Assembly (NCBI GenBank): GCA_026874595.1
Contig: CM049316.1
Span: 40,873,695 to 40,937,694, forward strand
Length of the DNA: 64,000 nt
Source of the DNA: Sipunculus nudus
Lineage: Eukaryota > Annelida > Sipuncula > Golfingiida > Sipunculidae
Reading direction: 5' to 3'
This document shows, in pieces, positions 10,601 to 24,071 of the stretch. Both the position numbers and the translations under genes were made by a program. Below the pieces are notes generated by a model that did not search any database, had not been told where the DNA came from, and saw nothing but the letters and a program-made list of their open reading frames with translations. Each line of letters begins with the position of its first letter. Position 1 is the first letter of the stretch.

Positions 10601-13224
10601 CTTAAAGCTAGCTATATACCTACCCTTCTCTAGAAATTAAATTATTTCAGGCTTACTCTACTTACAGATTAATTAACTGTAAGTAATTTTTATATATAAC
10701 GCCTCTGTCACGGATGTATGAGCTAAAATTTAGCTTGTTAATCTACAAGTTGTTAGTAAACACTGTATATTCTTAATAGTTGACAAACAAAAAAACATAT
10801 ATGTGTGATAGGTGAAAGGTCTTAGTTGCTCCACGCCCTCTGCGAAGCTCTGGTTTGTTTTACTTGCCGCCAAATGTCCTGGCTGAATATTTCTTGATTA
10901 TTTTTGCCCCCCCCCCCCTTCTAAACACGAGGAATTCTACTAGACGTACAGCATGTGTCCTGTTTTATGAAAGGTTTAAGGGGTTTCTTTAGTTTATATA
11001 TCACGATACATCAGACATCAAGAATAATATCGACAAGTAAAGTGCTGGAGCTTGGAGTACCATAAGGTCACGCCAGATGTAGACTGACGCCTGACTCATC
11101 AATTGAGTGTGACATCTTATTATTACAGCGCTACCTTCGGGTTAACCAAGACGACCAAGGGTCAGGTGACCTGACTATGGTCTCTGGGAGCCAGCGTAAT
11201 ACAGCAGGTTGTCACTTCTACTTTGCTGATGGTGAACACAATAACATGCCACTCATCGCCGGCTTGTAAATAATTAATGTAACACTCACAGAGGGAGGAA
11301 CGTGTGTTCTCAAGGACACTTTGGTCTCACATCCGCTGGAAAAAATCCATAAAGTAAATATGAAATATGAAAACAACATGATAATTCAATCACTTGAGTG
11401 GTCAAGATTTCAATGTGATCCCACAGAACAACCCGATTCGCATTATTCCGACTCAGTCACGCCTCATTTTCACTGTGGTTTTTATTTGATAAGGATAAAT
11501 AGTAGTTAAGGAGGAATTTGTATGCTGTCATATGCATGAGCGTTTACTGCGTCACTGCAGTGAACAGACGTTTATCACTATTCATGATGTAAAAACGAAT
11601 ATCTGTTACACGATTCTGTACATCCATTGTCGGCCTCCATTTAAGAGGAGCTGCCTTTGTATAACTATAAAGAGAGAAACATTATTGTGTGTTACTATAT
11701 GTTTCCTGAAAAGGATATTGCATCAGAATAAAAAGTAACTAAAGAGATGAAACATGCATTACTACGAAAGGAAACGACTCTCTAATCACAAGACGTTTAT
11801 ATGCAGAACGAAAACTTTATGGTTTCAAAGTATACCATAGTCACTTATGTGTGTTTTGTGTGTGCCTGCGTGTGTGTGCGCGCGTGAGGGATTGTGTGTG
11901 TTTTCATAATTTGTCGATGAATTAAAATATATTTCCTTTTACTATCGCTTATTTTCAGTTATTGCAAGAAATATCTGATGTAATATCTTATATTATAAAT
12001 TTAGCGATTTGAAACATATTACTATATGTATATTGAGGTTGGTGTTTATTTGGTTCACCTTCAGCAGTGTCTGTGTAATAACGTAAACATTCACAATAAA
12101 AATACACAGCATAAAGAGAAACGAAACAGTTGATGTAAATGTTTTATACTATGTCTATAGACAAACTGCTATTGATATGTGATATTTACTTAATTGGTGA
12201 CAGCCACCTTTTTCCCGTTATGTTGACCGAAAAAAAAAACTACCCCGATAATAAGTGATGTTTACATATGATTCATCAATACTGCCAGTTTAAATAATGA
12301 TGTCACCACATCTGCATTAAGACCGTGTGAACGGCGCATGCCGTATAAGGTTATACTACCGCCATGCGAAAACCTCCCTATACTAGTATATGATTGAAAT
12401 ATTTAAATGAGCTTCTGAAGGAATGCCCGGGCACCATTTCACAACATTTAAAAATGGCTATAGATTTCTCAAAATTTATCAGATTGGGAGTTTTATTATA
12501 TCAAATCCCGTTCGGTCGTCAAATTGTGCGATTTCACTACCAATCTGTTGTCTGTGCATATTTTTCGTGTGAAACGCAACATCATGGTTATTTTTTACGA
12601 GAAATTGTATAATTCAGATCGTATAGTCCAACTCTTTTGTTTGATTTCCACAGTGGTCGATTAACCGAATTTCGTGGTTTCCCTTGCCCGAAATTCTGGA
12701 GATCGGTAGAGAAAAGTCGGGCGTCTAAACAAAACAACTATACCTCACCATAAACGATCATGGAGCAAACTAACTGTTTGCTTGGTACGTTTGCTCGGAT
12801 TAAGCGCTAGGTACGTGTGCAAACATCCCTGTACCAAAACCCGACCTCCGATAGACCCCTAGGGTTTTTTTTTCAATATATCACTCTACCAGTTATGTAT
12901 GACCGTAGTGCAGACTATTAGCTCGATACCTCTGTTTCAGGAGCTTTATCACAGACTTAAGCGTTATGACTCGGACATTAACATGGAAGTCAAAAGCTGA
13001 GAAATCAGACTGAATTGAGAACGTGTCCTCTCACTGACGCGGGTAGTTTGGGAACGATTGTAAGATTGGGAGTCACTTTAGAGACTTCATCTCCTCAATA
13101 GGAAGAAATTGTCACAAGAATCATCATCTAGTAGACTTATTAGTAGCAGCATTATTATAATCTACTAGTATCATATTAAAATATATCGAACCAGATTTTC
13201 AATCGGCCGAGCCGAATACAATGG
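10601..13224. other. No gene seen
   Basis: A poly-C run lies at about 10908-10918 and a (TG)n stretch at about 11850-11883. Short open frames (62-72 codons) have no recognisable motifs. Confidence 0.4.
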
Positions 13225-13425
13225 CGTAGTTTCTGATAGGTGGCGCTGAGATCGACCCTTCGCGAAATGATGCCAAAGTCCCCTTCGGGTTATATGGAAA
13301 ATAATCCCCCTTTGGGCACACTTCGCGTCGTTCCTGACAGTTCACGATCAAAATCCGGCATTTCCCGGCAATCCGGAGTTGCGTGACAATGACTTTTTAC
13401 CAGCGTCGCCAGTTTGAAAATTAAT
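13225..13425 (-). repeat. Unnamed interspersed repeat, copy 1
   Basis: It shares an ordered series with 42795-42995: CCCTTCGCGAAA, a short variable segment, CCTTTGGGCACACTTCGCGTCGTTCC-type sequence, CTGACAGTTC and a downstream GTCACGTGAC/GTGACAATGAC segment leading to CCAGCGTCGCCAG/CACCATCGTCAG. I see no inverted ends, so the class is unknown. Orientation is arbitrary. Confidence 0.55.
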
Positions 13426-13810
13426 TTGTATAATGATACGAAGTCAGATACGATGCACGAGTGTCCGTCACTATGAATAGATAAGGGGCATAAACTGGAT
13501 GGCAGACTGCGTTTTGTCTCAACGTAAGACAAGCGAAAGATCTTTATAAAAACAGAACATGAACTCCGTTTCTTCAGTGTGTATAAAATGTATTTGTATC
13601 AATGGCAAAATATAAAAAAGGTGCAGCAGCATGAATTCATTACCTAAACCATCGTTGAGGGATTTAATTAAGAATACCTGGTCTTTCATATATCCTTTTT
13701 TTTTTTGGTTTGGTTGACTTTATTATGATTAATTAATAATGGATCTGAGGAATACAGAACTTCGGAAAAACAGGTCCGTATCTTACATTTTAGCTGCAAG
13801 ATCAGGAGTG

Positions 13811-13834
13811 ATGAATGAATGAATGAATGAATGA
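13811..13834. repeat. (ATGA)n microsatellite
   Basis: Six tandem ATGA units. Confidence 0.9.
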
Positions 13835-14509
13835 CAAATTCCCCATGGTATATGAATTTTAAGACGTCCCATCCTGCAGGGAATATTCTAAAGTGAATAT
13901 TTGCTGCTGAAAATTTAAAGTGGTTTTCTGGTTTTGGTTTGTTCTAACATTTTAAGTTTGCTTGCAGTCACAGACTGAAAAAAAAACTTTTATCCCTATT
14001 GTAAATACTTGAATTCATAAATAACTCAAATCAAAGCTATACTCCAAATGATTGGCCTTGCTATATATGAGTTGGCAAACATACTGCGAACATCATTTCT
14101 TTGAAAATAACAAATTATCATATAATCATATTTGTTATATTTGCATTCATAATTTATTGTTAATATTTATGTTATATATAGTGAGAAAGCTTCTGTCTCT
14201 GAATACTCTTGACTTCAGCCGCTATATAGTTGGAGCCTATAGGCCTAATTCTATCTTAACCAGGGATCGCTTAGTCGCTAATAAATATTGCGCCTTAAAA
14301 TGTTCCCTAGCCCTCTGCGCGTATTTCAGAACGGCAAACAATCCTTATCCGCAAATGTAATTCACTAGAGAAAACGTTATTACCTGAAAATAAATAGTAG
14401 GCAGTCCGGCTAATTAGCAGGAACACATTCGATGGTTTGACACAAGGTCAGGTGAGTCCACTGTTCAGATAACAATAATGACAATGGATAAATGAGTGTA
14501 TGCATGCAC

Positions 14510-14870
14510 GAATGAATGTATGGATGAATGGAAGAATGGATGGATGGATGGATGAATGAATCTATGGAAATGGGGAAAATATTAAAAATGAAGGAAAGGG
14601 TTTATGACTGGTGGTTCGGTGGATGGATGGGGAATGAACAAAGGAACGAACGAACGAACAAATGAATGAATTAATTAATTATGTAAAAAATTAATTAATC
14701 TATAGAAAAAAAGAGGGGGGTTAAAATGAGGAAAAGGGTTTATGACTGGATGGGTGGATCGGTGGGTGGATGGATAAATGGATGGATGGAGAATGAAGGA
14801 GTGAATGAAGGAAGGAAGGAAGGAAGGAATGAAGGAATTAATGAAGGAATGAATAAAAAGGGAAAGGAGT
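14510..14870. repeat. Degenerate (GGAT/GAAT/GAAG)n tetranucleotide region
   Basis: Interrupted tetranucleotide runs (GGAT, GAAT, GAAC, GAAG) make up most of this stretch. A GGGTTTATGACTGG segment occurs twice (about 14598 and 14738), showing that a longer block of about 140 bp was also duplicated. Confidence 0.8.
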
Positions 14871-14924
14871 AACCGCTGACGGTTCTACAGCTTCGTATGT
14901 TCCGCGGAGTGTCAAAGGCTGCAG

Positions 14925-14944
14925 CCCCCCCCCCCCCCCTCCCC
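14925..14944. repeat. Poly-C run
   Basis: About 14 consecutive C residues, broken by T, then CCCC. G-quadruplex potential on the minus strand. Confidence 0.9.
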
Positions 14945-15218
14945 GCATGGACTTAAGAACAACAAAACAATCTTATCATTCAATGCAATTCACTAGAGAA
15001 AACATTATTACCTGACAGTCAATAAGTGGCAGTCCGGCTAATCAGCAGGGACACAGAAATTCAATGGTTTGACACAAATTCTACTCAGTAAGCGAGACCG
15101 ACATTGTAATGATCAAGCGACGGTTAATTTATAGGTCAGGCGTGTCCACAGTCCTGATCTGGATACAGCAGGACATCTGACCGATTTGTTCCCGTGATGC
15201 CTACAAATGTCTCTATAG

Positions 15219-15545
15219 TTGCCTCCGCTAGAAGGGTATGCCTTCATTCCTATTCGTGTGTTTGTGTGTGTAGGTTTGTATGCATGCGGGTGCTTACAAC
15301 ATAATTACTGTATGCTCACAACGCAGTCGTGTACGGCATCCGTTGAAATTTTCGGGAATTCGGTAATAGGCCAATGAAGAAACGATTAAATTTGGGTGAG
15401 GATCCGGCACACGTTCCCGGATCTAAAAACCTCGTCAAGAAATATTCACATATGTTCAATAACTCATGCAAGAATTAACCAGGGGAATATGGGGCGAATA
15501 AGTGAAGTTTGCATATATTGGAATGCAGATTTTTTGTTTGATATA
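15219..15545 (+). repeat. CCTCCGCC-type interspersed repeat, copy 2
   Basis: It starts TTGCCTCCGCTAGAAGGGTATGC and continues with TTCGTGTGTTTGTG, ACAACATAATTAC, a TTTCGGGAAT block, GAGGATCCGGCACACG, CGTCAAGAAATATTCA and CTCATGCAAGAAT, in the same order as copies at 7828 and 48958. It is diverged and non-coding. Confidence 0.7.
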
Positions 15546-18500
15546 TGACTAAACCAACTTTTCTCTGTGAATGAATCTGACACGAATACTCGGTGTCCGT
15601 AGGTGTCTTAAGCGAAACGAAAAAAGAAAAATGTTGCTAAAGGTAAAGATCAACCCAGTAGCTCTCCAGTTTCATGAAATGACGTAAGAGAATTAAAAAT
15701 TTATTATATAAGAAATATTTTCTTCGACGCAGACATAAGAGCTTAGACTGAAATCTAGATGAAACAAGACGACAGAGTTTATTAAAAGCACATACATATT
15801 AAAATTAAACAGGTTTTCATTGGTTCTGTTTTATCCCAGTCAATTTTCTTCTTTTAACTTCCAACATGCGAGCGTCATTTAAAAATTCAAGGTGAAAAAA
15901 TGTACAAAAGAAACCCTCGGACATAAATAAATGTTAAAAAAATAAAATTGCTCTAAAGAAACTTTGTGTTTGGGAGATTTTGTATGCAATCACTCAGTTT
16001 TATTAAACATTTTTTATTCATGTTATTATTCACAATACCCACACTACAAGTTTCTTTTGTAACCACCTTAAAACGCGTATACTGTTTCAAACAAGAATTG
16101 TTCCTTATATTTATGCCAGTGTACATAAAATATGTGTGTGCCGGGGAGTTTAACCTGAAACTTTATGTTTTTCATGTTTTACGGCATTGTTTCTCAACCA
16201 GCATTACTTACGATGATAACAATAGTACTAATAATAACTCAAACAACTATTACACTGTGTCTCTATAATTGAGCTTTATGAAACGTATCTGAATAGGGAA
16301 CATCAGATGGCAGTTTATCGGACTGCGGACTCATAACGGTTTCTAGATAAATATGATAAAGGGAAATTAATATTGTTGTAACGAGGAGCGTATGAACCAG
16401 AGAAACCAAGCCAACAGATATATATAGTGCTAACAGTGTAGTTTACTTAGCGCCAGGCTGCCCAGGGCTTAACAAAGCAATTTCTTTAAAAGTTAAGTAA
16501 AACTAAACGTTCTATTCAAGTATAATATGCCCATCAAAGAGGCAGAGTTTGGAGATAATCCTCACACCTACACTCCTTTTTTTTGTTTTGGTGAATGAAT
16601 ACATGAAACGTATTGGCACCGGTAGTTTGTAACTGTTCTCCGCGAGAGAAGTTTAATAGTTCCTCCAGCACTAGGTATTGTTATTTAAGATTCAACTTTT
16701 GTTGAGAATGAGTTTGGTTTAATTTGAATTGTCCAACATTGTTTCTTCCGGCGTTATCAGATTTACATTCTTATATTTCATAAACGTTCTTTGAGTATGG
16801 AAAACCTTCAGAACTTTACATGGATTAAATTCTCCAAAAAAGATTAACTTTCATGCCTGTATCTTTAACAAAAAAAGTCCTTTTTCCTTGAGATCATTTC
16901 AATTATTGCCAGTTTTCATTTCCCGGACCTTTTGTCAATTAACCCAAATTAACTACAAAACATTCGCCGAGTTAATATAAACTTTGTAAATTGAAGCCTG
17001 TCAGGCCTAGTTCACGATTAAGCTTTGTTTTCTCGGCACGCTATGCGGTATACAGAAAAGATTTTGTGTCCATCAGTTATTGTATCATAAGCAATTTTTT
17101 TTTTACATGCGGCATGCGGAATGAGACTTGAAATTCCCAATGTAGCATACAGCGCCCCGTATAGAGACCACGAAAAAGAATTGTCACGTAGAGATCTAAC
17201 TAGTTTTGACAGTCTCATACCACAGTGCATTACCAACACCCCCTTATAAATACCACAGTCGGCTCTTTTACTGTATGCCGTTTACCGTGCTCGGATGCCC
17301 AAATCCCCATAACTCGTTATATGAATGGGATCGGCTGGGCAAATGAGATTATTCGGCAAAATTCGAAATGATGTTCAGGGCGTCCCTTACGATGAGACAT
17401 TGTCGTTGAAGTTTATAGGCTGTATTTTCTTTCTTTGCTTACATAATATTCCCTTACAGGGAAATTTTTTCACGTCGCACAATCACTAAACATCAACTAA
17501 ATATAACGTTAGGAAATACCAAGAACAGCAATACGATACTCATGGATTTTGCGACGAAAAATGCTGACGTATACCCTTGTCGTAGAGGTTTGAACATTTT
17601 CAAAATCGTTCAGCTTCAAACGGAATTGTTTTAAGAGTTGTAAGAAGTTCATAAGAAAGTCCTACCATTATGCTACGTAAAAAAGTACCACTGTCTCTAT
17701 AAGTTTCTATAACCGTACCTGGTTGATGCGACAATTGAGAGCCTTGACCTAATTTGGAATAAACAGTGCGCAGCATTTATTTTCTATGAGTACGCTGCTA
17801 CCTAACTTTCAAATCCCGCAAACCTTTACTTACGTATGTACCTTCTGTCTCCCTCACATCGTACGACAAAAAGTCGCAGGTCGCACGTGAAAGATCCGAC
17901 CGGCTATGATAACTTCGGTTTTTTAATTGCTCGTAGATTATCGTAGCGGTTTCGTGTCATATAGGAGAGGGTAAGTGGATGATTATTGCTGGCTCGTTAG
18001 ATTTCGTCTATTATTTTTGAGAGCTGAACAGACACGTCAAATCATAAGCCGCTTATAATTCCCACAAGTTGTCTGAAAGTTGTAAATATTTCTACGAAAT
18101 CATTACCTCTTAGCAGTTTTTCTCAGTTGATAAGTGACTTTTCGTGAAAAACCCTTCCATATCAATAGCCGACAGATGGTTTCTATGAAGACATGGTTGA
18201 AAATTTGTAAAAAAAATTGGCTTTAGTAAGCAGCTCCAAATAAATTTGATTCACTCGGTGCATATATGGATTTGTTTAGTGCACTAACAAAGTAGTTGCC
18301 ATTTCATAGCACTGGTATATTAGGCAAATTCCCAACATCTGTGAGATAGGTTTACGGTTTCAAAGTATTCAGTGTTTTCCTTGCGGTGGTTCTTGTGACG
18401 GGAAAAGCTAGAATTCTAATCAAAATAGTTCTGTAACATAACGGCAATGAAAGAAGTTTGAAAGCCTTACATATTTCCTAACGTATGTGTTTTTATTTTG

Positions 18501-20095
18501 AAAACAGTACAATTGACAAATATGATACCATAATCCTGTAAAATAGAAATAAATACACATTAAACAGAGTAAAAAAAAGTTCATCACGGAATAAATAATT
18601 AACTGAGCAGGAATTAATCAGCTTATTTAAATTACTAGCGATTATTAAAATACATTATTAGCGAATCAGCAAAAGCTTTGTCATACTATACCGTAACCAT
18701 GTCTTTTCTGACACTTTTTTTCTGTTTCCAAATGGTGCTGGAATACAATTACGGTTACTGATTGGACGTGGCGCTGACACAAATATACAATTTTAGAAAT
18801 TCTAAATTTCCAAAAAAGAACTCAAATATATACAGAACAGGCATATACTGCTTAAATTCTTTCACTCTATCAAACAGTGAAATACTATAATAAATAGCAG
18901 GTATAGAAAATTGCTCCTGTTATTGTTCAAGGCAAACAGGAGAACTATTGAAATTTTTTTTCCGTGATTTCAGTCAGAGATTACATTATCCCATGTGACA
19001 AGGCACAGTTCGTACGTTTATTTTCGAGTTACGTGAATCTTTTGAATTACTCCGAAATACAATATGGCAGTGTGAAAAACAAGAATTTCAACAGCAAAAA
19101 TAGCTACGGAAATACAAAACAAAAGCCCTTTTTGTATTTCGTGACCGCAGGAATCAATGATACTTGTCGCTCTTCATCAAACATCGTCTTATATACATTA
19201 CATCTCCAACACTGAAATATATTCTCTCTACTTAATATGTATAAGGAAATAAGCCATAATCTTATTTTAGATCTCTATATATACACAGACATGAAGAAAT
19301 GAATCAAAAGCCTTATTTTACATCTGATGTTTTCACAGGTTTGAAGGAATCAGTCCGTCTTATTTTCCACGTGTAAGCTTAAGCAGGTATGGAGAAATGA
19401 GTTAAAGCTTATTTTAACTTCGACTCAAATTATATACAACATCCAGCTGTATTAAACCATAATAAGTTAGAAGCTCGGGCACTACTTCTTTTAAAAGTAT
19501 CATGTTCAGCCATGGCTGGGCCAAGGTTCGAGCCAGAGCCTTAGACACACGTGACGTCGCCTCTATATCGTTGAACTGGCTTGACTGCTGAGAAACGGAT
19601 TCTTTTTAATTAGAACATGATATTTTTCAGACTTCCTGGCCTTATGTACAATTTTTCTGCCGATGAATGCAACTCATCTAACCTCACGGAAATTTATTGC
19701 ACATAAGTAACCACATTGTAATTAGTAGAAATAATCAACCTGAAAGATAAAAACGGTAAGAAACAAAAAGTTGACGGGCCAAGTTACCCCTGCATACAGC
19801 TTTAGCACAGTGTTGGCTATTTGGTTAATACTAAACATGTAATAGAATTGAGATAAACATAGAGCTTGGGCTAAGGGTGCTTGGGGTAAAAGCTAAGCTG
19901 ACTCATCCTTTTATCTCGTCAAGGCACGGAGAGTCAGATCATGAGTTTACTCCAAAAGTGAAAAAACCGATAAATCATGAAACAAGAAGCTCACGCCCGG
20001 CAGCAAATATCACTCGGATGATCTGGAAGGCAGACGTTTGATTCATTAAGTTGTTTACACCTGGAAAAAACCCGTTACTTTTGTTTCTGCTGCGC
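15546..20095. other. No gene seen; weak 60-bp repeats near 19.2-19.4 kb
   Basis: No coding region recognised in 4.5 kb. An open frame at 15966-16268 (+, 100 codons) is hydrophobic and AT-rich but has no family signature. Around 19235-19420 a GAAATAAG/GAAGAAATGA...CTTATTTTA phrase recurs about every 60 bp three or four times. A GGCTCGAACC-type box occurs on the minus strand at about 19525-19540 without a clear A box. Confidence 0.35.
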
Positions 20096-20099
20096 ATTT

Positions 20100-20345
20100 T
20101 ATTAATAATCAAGCAACTCTGACAACTCGAAGACAAATCCGGGATTCGAGCCCATGTCCGTGGCGCACATGTCCGGCGTTCCAACCGCTTCGCCAGTAAA
20201 GCAAGCTTCACTAGCGAGACAGTTCGGTCCGTTTTTATGTCATTCCGTTACACCCCCCCCCCCCCTCCCCCCTCTCTCTTAAGTGCGTTCTGTTATCAGA
20301 ACAAGATGAGTTATCCCAGGAGTCACACTTGTCTTCAATTTGTCT
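20100..20345 (-). mobile_element. tRNA-like SINE-type repeat, copy 1
   Basis: The minus strand has an A box TGGCGAAGCGG (plus 20185-20195) and a B box GGCTCGAATCC (plus 20142-20152) at tRNA-like spacing. Upstream it shares AAGTGTGACTCCTGGGATAA and a CAGAACGC segment with the plus-strand copy at 28640-28826, so this is a dispersed element and not an isolated tRNA remnant. It carries a C/G homopolymer (20252-20266) and about 50 bp of extra sequence that the other copy lacks. Confidence 0.65.
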
Positions 20346-20439
20346 TCGTAACAACTCTTTTAACTTGCAATAAGATGAAGGGAATTTCGTCAAAGAATCT
20401 CTGAAAAAAATGTCTTCATATAAGACATACAAGGGTTTG

Positions 20440-20442
<3 letters not shown>

Positions 20443-20496
<54 letters not shown>
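20443..20496. repeat. (AT)n microsatellite
   Basis: Uninterrupted AT array of about 54 bp. Confidence 0.95.
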
Positions 20497-20500
<4 letters not shown>

Positions 20501-20639
20501 CATGCAATCTTTAACTTTGACGTTTGTAGGGGAGACGAAGCGTTTCTATAAACGGATCATAGTTACAGTTTTAAAAAATTTATATACTTATATTTATATA
20601 CGTAACAGGTTCATTTTTCTTTATATATAAACGTGGCTT

Positions 20640-21004
20640 TGTGAGGAAGCGTGACTGTTGCGTTGTGCATGTTCATTCATTTATAAAACATTTTTGCGCC
20701 ACCTTTGAAATATTGCAGTCACGCAATGTTAATGTTACCGCCCTACCACTGTCACGCTTCTTCCCTTGCCTTTTGCTACTAGGGAGCCGTCACAAGCCAA
20801 AAATGATGACAACGGGGTATTGCGAGTTTTCTTTATTTCCTCAGTATTCTTATTAAGCCTCATTGACTATGAATGGCATCATGTCAATGTTTTTTTTAAA
20901 AAAAGCTGACAATGACGATTCATTGTTATGATAGTGCTTTTGGCGTTAATTTTTTTAAAGGAACTCAATCACCTATGTTACATTTAGAAGTAAAGGTAAT
21001 TACT
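20640..21004. other. No gene seen
   Basis: A 71-codon open frame (20641-20856, +) has no recognised motif. Confidence 0.35.
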
Positions 21005-21090
21005 TGGAGCTTTAATAAAAAAAGGCAAAATAAATGTGGATATCACCGCACAAGGGCCACTTATTTTGTTTATATCAACGTGTTTATAAT
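21005..21090 (+). repeat. 85-bp local repeat, copy 1
   Basis: Shares GGAGCTTT, a poly-A, ATATCACCGCA and TTTTGTTTATATCAACGTG in order with 21457-21545. A second short direct repeat (ACCACC-GTCTAA-G-CAGGT) lies just downstream at about 21102 and 21149. Confidence 0.75.
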
Positions 21091-21456
21091 ATGCATCGCA
21101 TTACCACCCGTCTAACGCCAGGTGACGAAGACTAACACGCATCTCACTACCACCTGTCTAATGTCAGGTAATAAACAAAGAGAAACATTCTTCTTCTGAC
21201 TTATGATGATAACTTAAGCAAAATACACTTACCACTCACCAACATATTACAAATTCTGAGCCCTCATACTAACAGCTGGGTGGCCTGTGTTGAAAGTTAA
21301 TAAGACCATGTGACTACTGGGAATTCATTTATGTTCCCAGTCATGTTTGTAACATGCATCAAGCAGAAGGACGAAATTGCTTAAAGGCCCAGTCACACCA
21401 GGGTATGTGTAAAAGGGGTTAATCACTTATCTGAGCTTAATAAACCAAAAGTCATC

Positions 21457-21545
21457 CTTCGGAGCTTTTATAAAAAAAATAGGCCAGAAAAGGGAAATAT
21501 CACCGCAAATAGGCTACTTCTTTTGTTTATATCAACGTGTTTCCA
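21457..21545 (+). repeat. 85-bp local repeat, copy 2
   Basis: The second copy of the block at 21005-21090, about 450 bp away and diverged by substitutions and small indels. Confidence 0.75.
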
Positions 21546-23108
21546 ATTTGCGGGGGCCCGCCAAAATAAAACAAATTCAACAAAGGCATCTGGCAGCAAG
21601 TCAGATAAGCCAGAGCTCTGCAATTGGCGCTTTGCAACAAGTGCCCTTTCTATCTCCGCATATATGCAACCCACCACTTCAGGTTACATGGTTTTCCCAT
21701 TTGTCAACATTGCTGTGTTTACAAACACGTTGTTGATAAACAAGTTCACACATCCTTCACGAAGGCCTTGCTTGAACTTTTCACAACCTAAATGTACCTT
21801 AAATCATTAACATATACACAGAAGGGCCAGAAATTACATTCTTTTTCAAAAGGTAGGTGAATGGGCACCTTTAAGGACCGTCGTAATTATGTTATTAAGG
21901 ACCCTGCCATAGGCAATCTTTGTAACATCTTGGCTCACTAATATTTTTTACTACAACATTCCGTAGGGTAGCTTGTGTTGCATCATAAGCACGCACGCCT
22001 TTGTTATTGATATGACGTTTAATAAGTCATATCAATAGCATCAACAAATCCGCCGGGATTGAATTGCCTAGATATGTAATTATATATGATATAGAAAAGG
22101 AATAAAGTGCAATAATACTTCAATAAAAATCGGCACGTCATGTAATTGAATAACTACGATAAAACACTGCAAACGACAACCCTGAAAGAAATGACAAGTT
22201 ATATGATATTATACATGACTGAGATGTAGCGGAAAGATAATGCAATATCTTTCAACTTTTGTGTAGAGCCTGCGTTAAATCACGTAATTTTGAAAGGCTG
22301 GAAAAACTTTAGATTTTGTCGTTTGCCGAGGGTGTCGGATTTAAAATGATAAGACACGCAAATATAAATATATACATTTTATATGTTATGACAGTCATCA
22401 GATTAAAAAATGAGAACAATTCAATCTTTTTAACTATTACGTGACTGGTATTATTTCCCTGTTTCGATCCCCTCAAGCCTGATGCGCTGATCAGCGGCTC
22501 TGTAAGCAAAACGTATGCATTGTGTTCTTTTTATAAAGAATATGATACCTTTTAGCCCACACAATGACTTATATCTTAGAAGTAATAACTTTTTTTCTAG
22601 AACAAGATTCAGTTATTTGCATGTATTCTTCACAAGCTCCAAACGGGAATAAATACACCCGTGTGTACAAACTGCAACGTGATAAAACGGTAATGTTTAT
22701 GGGAATTAGAAAGGGAGAAAATCCAGGTATCGTGCATCTCTTTTCAAAGTTAGGGCTCCGCGGTCTGCTATACTGAATACATCAAATCGCTCAAGGGTGA
22801 TCAGTTTAATACCATCTTGAAATCATTTTGTGAGTCCAATGGACCGATAAACTGCAAAGGAAAAGGTGCCTAACTAAGAAAACATGGTTATATCAATCAT
22901 TCTTAACTGATTTCTTTCAACAGAGACTGAAAAACCGTAGAAACAATGCCAATCACGTTCGATTTGGCTGAAATCACGTACACTGGATGTCCCTCTGCAT
23001 ACGACTGATGGTATTCGGACTGGTATAAGACCACTGAGGGCAGTCAAAAGACCAATTAGGCTTTCGAGGTAAGATGGGGGAGGTAACAGCTATAACATTC
23101 CACAGAGA
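21546..23108. other. No gene seen
   Basis: Overlapping open frames at 21523-21810 have no recognised domain. There are no other features. Confidence 0.35.
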
Positions 23109-23176
23109 GGTGAGACGAAATGGTTCCGCAGTTTGAGTTCGTCGCTGATCGCCCTGGTTCGATTCCCGCCTCCACC
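23109..23176 (+). repeat. tRNA-like sequence
   Basis: A 68-bp stretch begins GGTGAGACG, has GACGAAATGGTTCCG in the A-box position, and has a good B box GGTTCGATTCC at about 23156-23166, then ends CCTCCACC. The acceptor arms pair over about four bases only. It is probably a tRNA pseudogene or SINE head and not a working tRNA. Confidence 0.4.
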
Positions 23177-23486
23177 TCAGATGCAATATATGGAATTCTC
23201 GGGAAAAACCCTCACACATTTGCATTAATGTCTTTACTTCAGCTCATGACTTATCGGTTATTCCTGGTCCCGTACACAGTAAGATTCAAATCCAGATGTT
23301 TTAGTTTATAATAATGTATTACCCTAATTCTAGGGTCACCTATATCATCTTTCAATAAACATTGCTTCAAACAGTCCACAGTCCTTTAGATAAATTAAAA
23401 GAAAACGTTCACTGATATTATTTTCATTTATATTCATTTTGGTTGCAAAGCAGCGGTGTAATAAGTTCAGACATTTCCTGAAATTA

Positions 23487-23890
23487 TTCAATCAAGGATT
23501 CAAGAATGTCATTTAGAAGGTAAGACTACCGTGAATCATTGAATCAAGAATTCAAGAAGGTATTTTAAAGATAAGACTTTTCCTAAAATCATTGAATCAA
23601 GAATTCGAAAAGGTAATTGAAAAGATAAGACTTTTCCTAAAATATTTGAATCAAGAATTCAAGAAGGAGGGAATTTAGAAGGTAAGACTTCCGTGAATCA
23701 TTGAATCAAGAATTCAAGAAGGTAATTTAAAGATAAGACTTTTCCTAAAATCATTGAATCAAGAATCGAAAATGGTTTTTCAAAAGTTAAGACTTTTCCT
23801 GAAATTATTGAATCAAGAGTTCAAGAAAGAAATTTAGAAGGTAAGACTGTTCCATTAATTATTGAGTCAAAAATTCTGAAGGTAATTTAG
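23487..23890. repeat. Minisatellite, about 54-bp unit, about 8 copies
   Basis: GAATCAAG recurs at 23541, 23594, 23648, 23703, 23756, 23810 and (as GAGTCAAA) 23864. Each unit also holds AATTCAAGAAGG and a GGTAAGACT or GATAAGACTTTTCC variant. Two unit types, ACTTCCGTGAATC and ACTTTTCCTAAAATC, alternate irregularly. Confidence 0.95.
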
Positions 23891-23920
23891 AAAGCAGTGG
23901 CGTCAAATTTATCTTCAAAG

Positions 23921-23985
23921 CTTGGGGGGGGGGATGAATCGCAGGGTGGGGAGATGACCCACGGGGGGGGGGGGGGGGGGAGGGG
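23921..23985. repeat. Poly-G tracts
   Basis: Runs of about 10 and 19 G separated by GATGA-containing spacers. Four or more G-runs within 65 bp could fold as a G-quadruplex on the plus strand. Confidence 0.85.
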
Positions 23986-24028
23986 ATGACAGGCGTTGAG
24001 GGTAGTCAAAATTGGGATAAAACAGACA

Positions 24029-24030
<2 letters not shown>

Positions 24031-24066
<36 letters not shown>
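24031..24066. repeat. (AT)n microsatellite
   Basis: AT array of about 36 bp. Confidence 0.95.

Positions 24067-24071
<5 letters not shown>

Noticed and set aside
23109-23176. Functional tRNA gene
   Set aside because: The acceptor stem pairs poorly and the anticodon arm is not convincing. It is kept only as a tRNA-like sequence.
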